Source: Orlajensenia leifsoniae (GTDB taxonomy: Bacteria > Actinomycetota > Actinomycetes > Actinomycetales > Microbacteriaceae). Taken from it: 64,000 nt of DNA. Positions 60,644 to 64,000 of this stretch are shown here, piece after piece. Where the stretch lies: assembly GCF_004570845.1 (NCBI RefSeq), contig NZ_SPQZ01000001.1, forward strand, positions 62,001 through 126,000, read 5' to 3'. Each line of letters opens with the position of its first letter. Position 1 is the stretch's first letter. Under the pieces are notes generated by a model. That model saw only the letters and a program-made list of their open reading frames with translations. It was not told the DNA's origin and did not search any database. A program made the position numbers and the translations under genes.

Positions 60644-61291
60644 TCACAGCGGATGACCGGCGTCGTCGGTCCGTGACGACTGCGACGTGAACTTCGAGAT
60701 GAAGGCGTTGTAGTCACCGTCCGGTCTCTCGACCATGACGGCGCCGTCCTGCCAGATCCCGTTGGAGTCGGCCCACTGCGAGTCGATCGGGTCTCCCTGG
60801 TTCTGGTGCACGTTGTGCATGCCGAGGCCGGTCTCGAACGGTTCGCCCCAGACGAGCGTGCGCCGGCCGATCTCGAGGATCGACTCGAGGTCCACAGACG
60901 CCTCGAGGTTGGATCCGGCGATCCACGGACGTCGAGGGAACAGCCCGGACAACCACCCCGGTGGGCGCACGATGAACAGGCAGCCCGGATTGTCGACGAG
61001 TGCGAGGTGACGGATGTGGTCGAGGGCGCCGGCGTCCCTGGCCCGGGCGAGCTCGTGGTAGCCGGGTGATGCGCCGCCAGCGGGGAGGATCGACGGTCGT
61101 CGCACCACGAGCACCTTCCACTGCACGCCCACCGCGGACTGCTTGCTGTCCACGTCGACGGCACTGCGGTAGGAGCCCGCCGGCGCCGAGACCTGCAGGT
61201 TGACGTGATACCAGCGGCCCTGGTCATCGGGAGTGTCCCGCACATGCTTCGTGAGGGTGCCGGCCAGGACGCCGTAGTGATCGAGCGGCAC
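60644..61291 (-). CDS. DUF2278 protein
   Basis: The product has 215 residues. It has the DUF2278 (YukJ-like) pattern: LDHYGVLAGTLTKHVRD, GQWYHVNLQV-like strands, and the C-terminal GLGMHNVHQNQGDPIDSQWADSNGIWQDGAV block. Its role is unknown; relatives occur near secretion or toxin genes in some bacteria, but none is seen here. TACTTT (61299-61304, minus strand) precedes the GTG by 7 nt. Confidence 0.87.
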   Translation of the reverse strand: MPLDHYGVLAGTLTKHVRDTPDDQGRWYHVNLQVSAPAGSYRSAVDVDSKQSAVGVQWKVLVVRRPSILPAGGASPGYHELARARDAGALDHIRHLALVDNPGCLFIVRPPGWLSGLFPRRPWIAGSNLEASVDLESILEIGRRTLVWGEPFETGLGMHNVHQNQGDPIDSQWADSNGIWQDGAVMVERPDGDYNAFISKFTSQSSRTDDAGHPL

Positions 61292-61422
61292 AATTCCGAA
61301 AGTACACCCGCGCCCCTTCCGACGCGATGGCTGTCATGACGATCGGCAGTCCGTGAGTTCTCCTGCGGTTCTTCCGGCCCTGTTACGCTCCGCGCGGGCA
61401 GCCGCCCACGGTGGGGGAGATG

Positions 61423-63504
61423 ATGAGCGTCGACAGTCGTCAGGCATCGCGGGTCGATCCCGCCCCGCCGGATGTGCCGACGAAGACGCGCAGACCGTTC
61501 CGCGCTGATATCCAAGGCCTGCGCGCCGTCGCGGTCGTCCTGGTGCTCCTCGAGCATGCCGGCCTGCCGTTCACTCCAGGCGGCTTCATCGGCGTCGACG
61601 TGTTCTTCGTCATCTCCGGCTTCCTCATCAGCGGCCATCTGGTCGAGTCGCTGCGCCGGGCGGGTCGGATCGACGTCGTCGGCTTCTATGCCGCCCGTGC
61701 CAGGCGCATCCTGCCGGCCGCCCTCGTCACGATTCTCGCCACTGCTGTCGCGGCCTTCGTCCTCGTGTCGCCGCTGCGGCTCGTCGAGATCCTGCAGGAT
61801 GCCGTCGCCTCGGCCCTCTCCGTGCCGAACCTGCTCTTCGCGGTGCGCGAGACCGACTACCTCGCCGGAACGGCTCCGTCGCCCTTCCAGCACTTCTGGT
61901 CGCTGGGAGTCGAGGAGCAGTTCTACATCGTGTGGCCGGCGCTGCTCCTCGCGGTCTTCCTCCTCGCGCGGCGATCGCGCCGGGTGCTGATGGCCGCGAT
62001 CGGTATCGTCACAGTCGTCTCGTTCGTCGCGTGCGTTCTGACCACGACCGACTCCCAGTCGCTGGCCTTCTTCTCGCCGCACACCCGCGCGTGGGAGTTC
62101 GGCGTCGGTGCTCTGATCGCGGGCGGCGCCGCCCTGCTCACCCGAGTTCCGGCCGTGGTCGCTCGAGCGTTCAGCTGGGTGGGCCTCGCGGCCATCCTGC
62201 TCGCTGCGCTCATCTACACACCGGACCTCGCCTACCCCGGCGTCGCCGCAGTGCTGCCCGTCCTCGGGGCGGCCCTCGTGATCGGCTTCGGCGGCGCCAC
62301 CCGCGGCGCCGGAGCCACAGGGGACGCCGGAGCCGGCGGGGCCGCCTCACTGCTCGCGCGCCGCCCGGTGCAGTTCGTCGGCGCCATCTCCTACTCGCTC
62401 TACCTCGTGCACTGGCCGATCCTCGTGCTCGTCCACGAGCACCACGGGCTGGGCGAACCACTTCCGCTGACCGTCGGCCTCGCCCTCGTCGTGGTGTCGG
62501 TGCCCGTGGCGTGGCTGCTGAACAGGTTCGTCGAGACGCCGTTCCGTACCGGCCGGAGCAGCCCACGCACGGTTCTGGTCGTCGCGCTCGCCGTCATCGT
62601 GGCAGTGGTCACCTGTCTGTCGGTCGGGGGCGCGGCCGCCGCTCGACTGCCCCTCACCTCGGACCGCGTCGAGCAGGAGACCCCCGTCAGCGAGCTCCCG
62701 ACGGGCACGGCCTTCGTCCCGGCCAACGTGGTTCCGACGCTCGCGGCCGCCGTCGATGACACCGGCGTCATCTACACCGACGGATGCCAGCAGAACAAGA
62801 GCCGAGCGGCCGTGGTCACCTGTTCCTTCGGCGCTGTCGAGTCCTCGCGCACGATCGCGCTGTTCGGCGACTCCCACGCCGGCCGCTGGTTCCCCGCATT
62901 GGACCGTGCGGCCGCTGCCTTGGACTACAGGCTCGACACCTACACGAAGTCGGGATGCCGGTCGGAGGACACCGTCACCGCCTGGACCTCCACGGACAAC
63001 CCCTCCTGCTCGCTCTGGCGCGACGACGCCATCGCACGGTTGACGGCGGATCCCCCAGACGTGATCGTGCTGGCCAACCATCTCGGACCGCAGCCCGGCA
63101 GGAACGCGGCCGTGATGCGGGACGACTGGACGACCGGGCTCTCAGCAGTCCTCGACCGCCTGCCGGCCTCCAGCCTCGTGGTGATGCTGGCCGACTCTCC
63201 CGAGTTCCCGAGTTCCCCCGTGGTGTGCCTCTCCTCTCATCTGGACGACGCCGACGGATGCTCCGCCCCACGCTCGACGGCACTCAACCCCGCCATCCGC
63301 GATGCCCAGCGCGCTGCGGCGGCTCAGCACGACGCCGTGGTCATCGACCTGACCGACTACCTCTGCAACGACTCCACCTGCCCCGCCGTCATCGGCCAGA
63401 CCCTGGTCTACTCCGACGAGCACCACCTCACCGCGACGTTCTCCCGAATCCTGGCTCCAGCGCTCGCTCAGCGACTCGCGCCCTACCTCGACGGCATCCG
63501 ATGA
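61423..63504 (+). CDS. OafA/YrhL-type acyltransferase with C-terminal SGNH domain
   Basis: The product has 693 residues. Ten or more membrane segments make the acyltransferase-3 domain (about 30-400), with RADIQGLRAVAVVLVLLEHAG and FVISGFLISG. A C-terminal SGNH hydrolase-like domain (about 470-690) has LFGDSHAGRW (near 480) and SDEHHLT (near 663). Such fused proteins O-acetylate surface polysaccharides or peptidoglycan. GGGGGAG lies just before two ATG codons; the second at 61423 has better spacing, and a GTG at 61411 is the alternative. Confidence 0.9.
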   Translation: MSVDSRQASRVDPAPPDVPTKTRRPFRADIQGLRAVAVVLVLLEHAGLPFTPGGFIGVDVFFVISGFLISGHLVESLRRAGRIDVVGFYAARARRILPAALVTILATAVAAFVLVSPLRLVEILQDAVASALSVPNLLFAVRETDYLAGTAPSPFQHFWSLGVEEQFYIVWPALLLAVFLLARRSRRVLMAAIGIVTVVSFVACVLTTTDSQSLAFFSPHTRAWEFGVGALIAGGAALLTRVPAVVARAFSWVGLAAILLAALIYTPDLAYPGVAAVLPVLGAALVIGFGGATRGAGATGDAGAGGAASLLARRPVQFVGAISYSLYLVHWPILVLVHEHHGLGEPLPLTVGLALVVVSVPVAWLLNRFVETPFRTGRSSPRTVLVVALAVIVAVVTCLSVGGAAAARLPLTSDRVEQETPVSELPTGTAFVPANVVPTLAAAVDDTGVIYTDGCQQNKSRAAVVTCSFGAVESSRTIALFGDSHAGRWFPALDRAAAALDYRLDTYTKSGCRSEDTVTAWTSTDNPSCSLWRDDAIARLTADPPDVIVLANHLGPQPGRNAAVMRDDWTTGLSAVLDRLPASSLVVMLADSPEFPSSPVVCLSSHLDDADGCSAPRSTALNPAIRDAQRAAAAQHDAVVIDLTDYLCNDSTCPAVIGQTLVYSDEHHLTATFSRILAPALAQRLAPYLDGIR

Positions 63505-63571
63505 CCGCACCGCCTCCGCGTTCACCCGATGTTCGCTTGAATGTCGCCGGGGCGGAGCGTTGACTGCCGTC

Positions 63572-63790
63572 ATGGGCAGAAACGACGACGACGGCTACGA
63601 GGAGATGCTCCGCATCGAGGACCCGTACCGAGGGCAGAACTACGAGACGGAAGAGGGTGTGGCGCCGGAGGCGTTCAACGGCGACGACGCCGCGCGGCTG
63701 GCGGAGACCGAGTACGGCGCCCTCGGCGGCGGTTCCGTGGAGGAATTCGGGGCGAAGCACCGCGACGAGCCTCGGCACAAGCGGAGCTGA
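63572..63790 (+). CDS. Small unknown soluble protein
   Basis: The product has 72 residues: acidic and Gly-rich, with MLRIEDPYRGQNYETEEG and a basic C-terminal end. No domain is recognised. The ATG at 63572 was taken; no convincing ribosome site is seen, and a TTG upstream is possible. It lies between the acyltransferase and the last gene. Confidence 0.5.
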   Translation: MGRNDDDGYEEMLRIEDPYRGQNYETEEGVAPEAFNGDDAARLAETEYGALGGGSVEEFGAKHRDEPRHKRS

Positions 63791-63867
63791 TCCGTTCCGC
63801 TCCGAGTTCACCGTCACGTTCCTCGAGCGACCTTGCGTCGCCGAGAATGTTGCTGGACACTCGAAAT

Positions 63868-64000
63868 ATGAAGACCCCGAATGAAGACGAGGCCGTTGCG
63901 GAGATCGTGTCCCGCCTGACGACCCGATTCCCGGATGCTCCCCGCGCCGACGTCGAGGCGGTGGTCGACAGTGAGCATCACGCCTACGACGGTCGTCCCG
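63868..64000 (+). CDS. Three-helix-bundle-type protein, partial
   Basis: The gene runs off the right edge; 44 codons are visible. EIVSRLTTRFPDAPRADVEAVVDSEHHAYDGRP resembles the actinobacterial three-helix-bundle dimerisation domain (key part RADVEAVVDSEH). Function unknown. The ATG at 63868 is in an AT-rich spot. Confidence 0.6.
   Translation, partial: MKTPNEDEAVAEIVSRLTTRFPDAPRADVEAVVDSEHHAYDGRP

Overview
The window is high-GC DNA with dense, short-spaced genes, frequent GTG starts and translational coupling through TGATG and ATGA overlaps. The recurring word GGATGCC/GGCATCC and the gene content point to an actinobacterium, most likely a member of the Microbacteriaceae. This content includes a Ski2-like helicase with a DUF3516-type tail, small proteins with C-termini like ERLKRDRPPHW, and a galU / N-acetyltransferase / SepX-GlpR locus. 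The genus cannot be fixed by reading. No phage, transposon, CRISPR array or rRNA operon was seen; there is one tRNA gene. It reads as ordinary chromosome.

Layout. 1-1.2 kb: the start of an ATPase-type (LuxR-like) regulator, a small coupled gene, and a GIY-YIG protein. 1.2-1.7 kb: a 60-bp tandem repeat array. 1.7-5.2 kb: a Ski2-like helicase and two unknown genes. 5.3-8.6 kb: a three-gene coupled operon (FMN reductase, cysteine-desulfurase-like PLP enzyme, FMNH2-dependent monooxygenase) that looks like organosulfur scavenging. 8.7-12.8 kb: a YyaL/DUF255 protein, an unknown membrane protein, an aldo/keto reductase and a PPOX protein. 12.9-15.7 kb: an ABC-2 transporter with its winged-helix repressor and a membrane protein behind a clear operator. 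15.9-19.8 kb: HrpA. 20.1-27.9 kb: an acetyltransferase, then a second sulfur-type cluster (rhodanese, amino-acid-type ABC importer, CysK-like enzyme, monooxygenase, and an ammonia-lyase homologue lacking its cofactor motif). 28-33 kb: an MFS transporter, two aldo/keto reductases, and a TetR/ABC-2-like pair. 33-41.4 kb: a DUF4349 lipoprotein, an acyl-CoA-dehydrogenase-like flavoprotein, a KhtTU-like K+ exporter, glutathione peroxidase, a ThrE-like exporter, a VOC protein, an AlaX-like editing protein, an AlkD-like protein and CsbD. 41.5-46.6 kb: DUF427, tRNA-Ala, SepX/GlpR, GNAT, GalU, 5-FCL, FmdB and MscL. 46.6-51.9 kb: a degenerate SF1 helicase/nuclease and small proteins. 51.9-56.7 kb: a secreted metalloprotease and a large alpha/beta hydrolase. 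56.8-60.6 kb: a DEAD-box helicase, RNase HI and an ArsR/SRPBCC pair. 60.6-64 kb: a DUF2278 protein, an OafA-type acyltransferase and small genes.

Three themes stand out. First, about two dozen genes carry a TANNNT box 6-8 nt before the start codon, so much of the region is probably read as leaderless mRNA; these boxes were used to choose starts. Second, a dispersed hairpin element with conserved flanks sits just after several stop codons and has been amplified into the tandem array after the helicase gene. Third, several familiar enzymes have a changed or added key motif: the lyase homologue without its ASG triad, the helicase without Walker A lysine, and an RNase HI with a QLSLF sliding-clamp motif.
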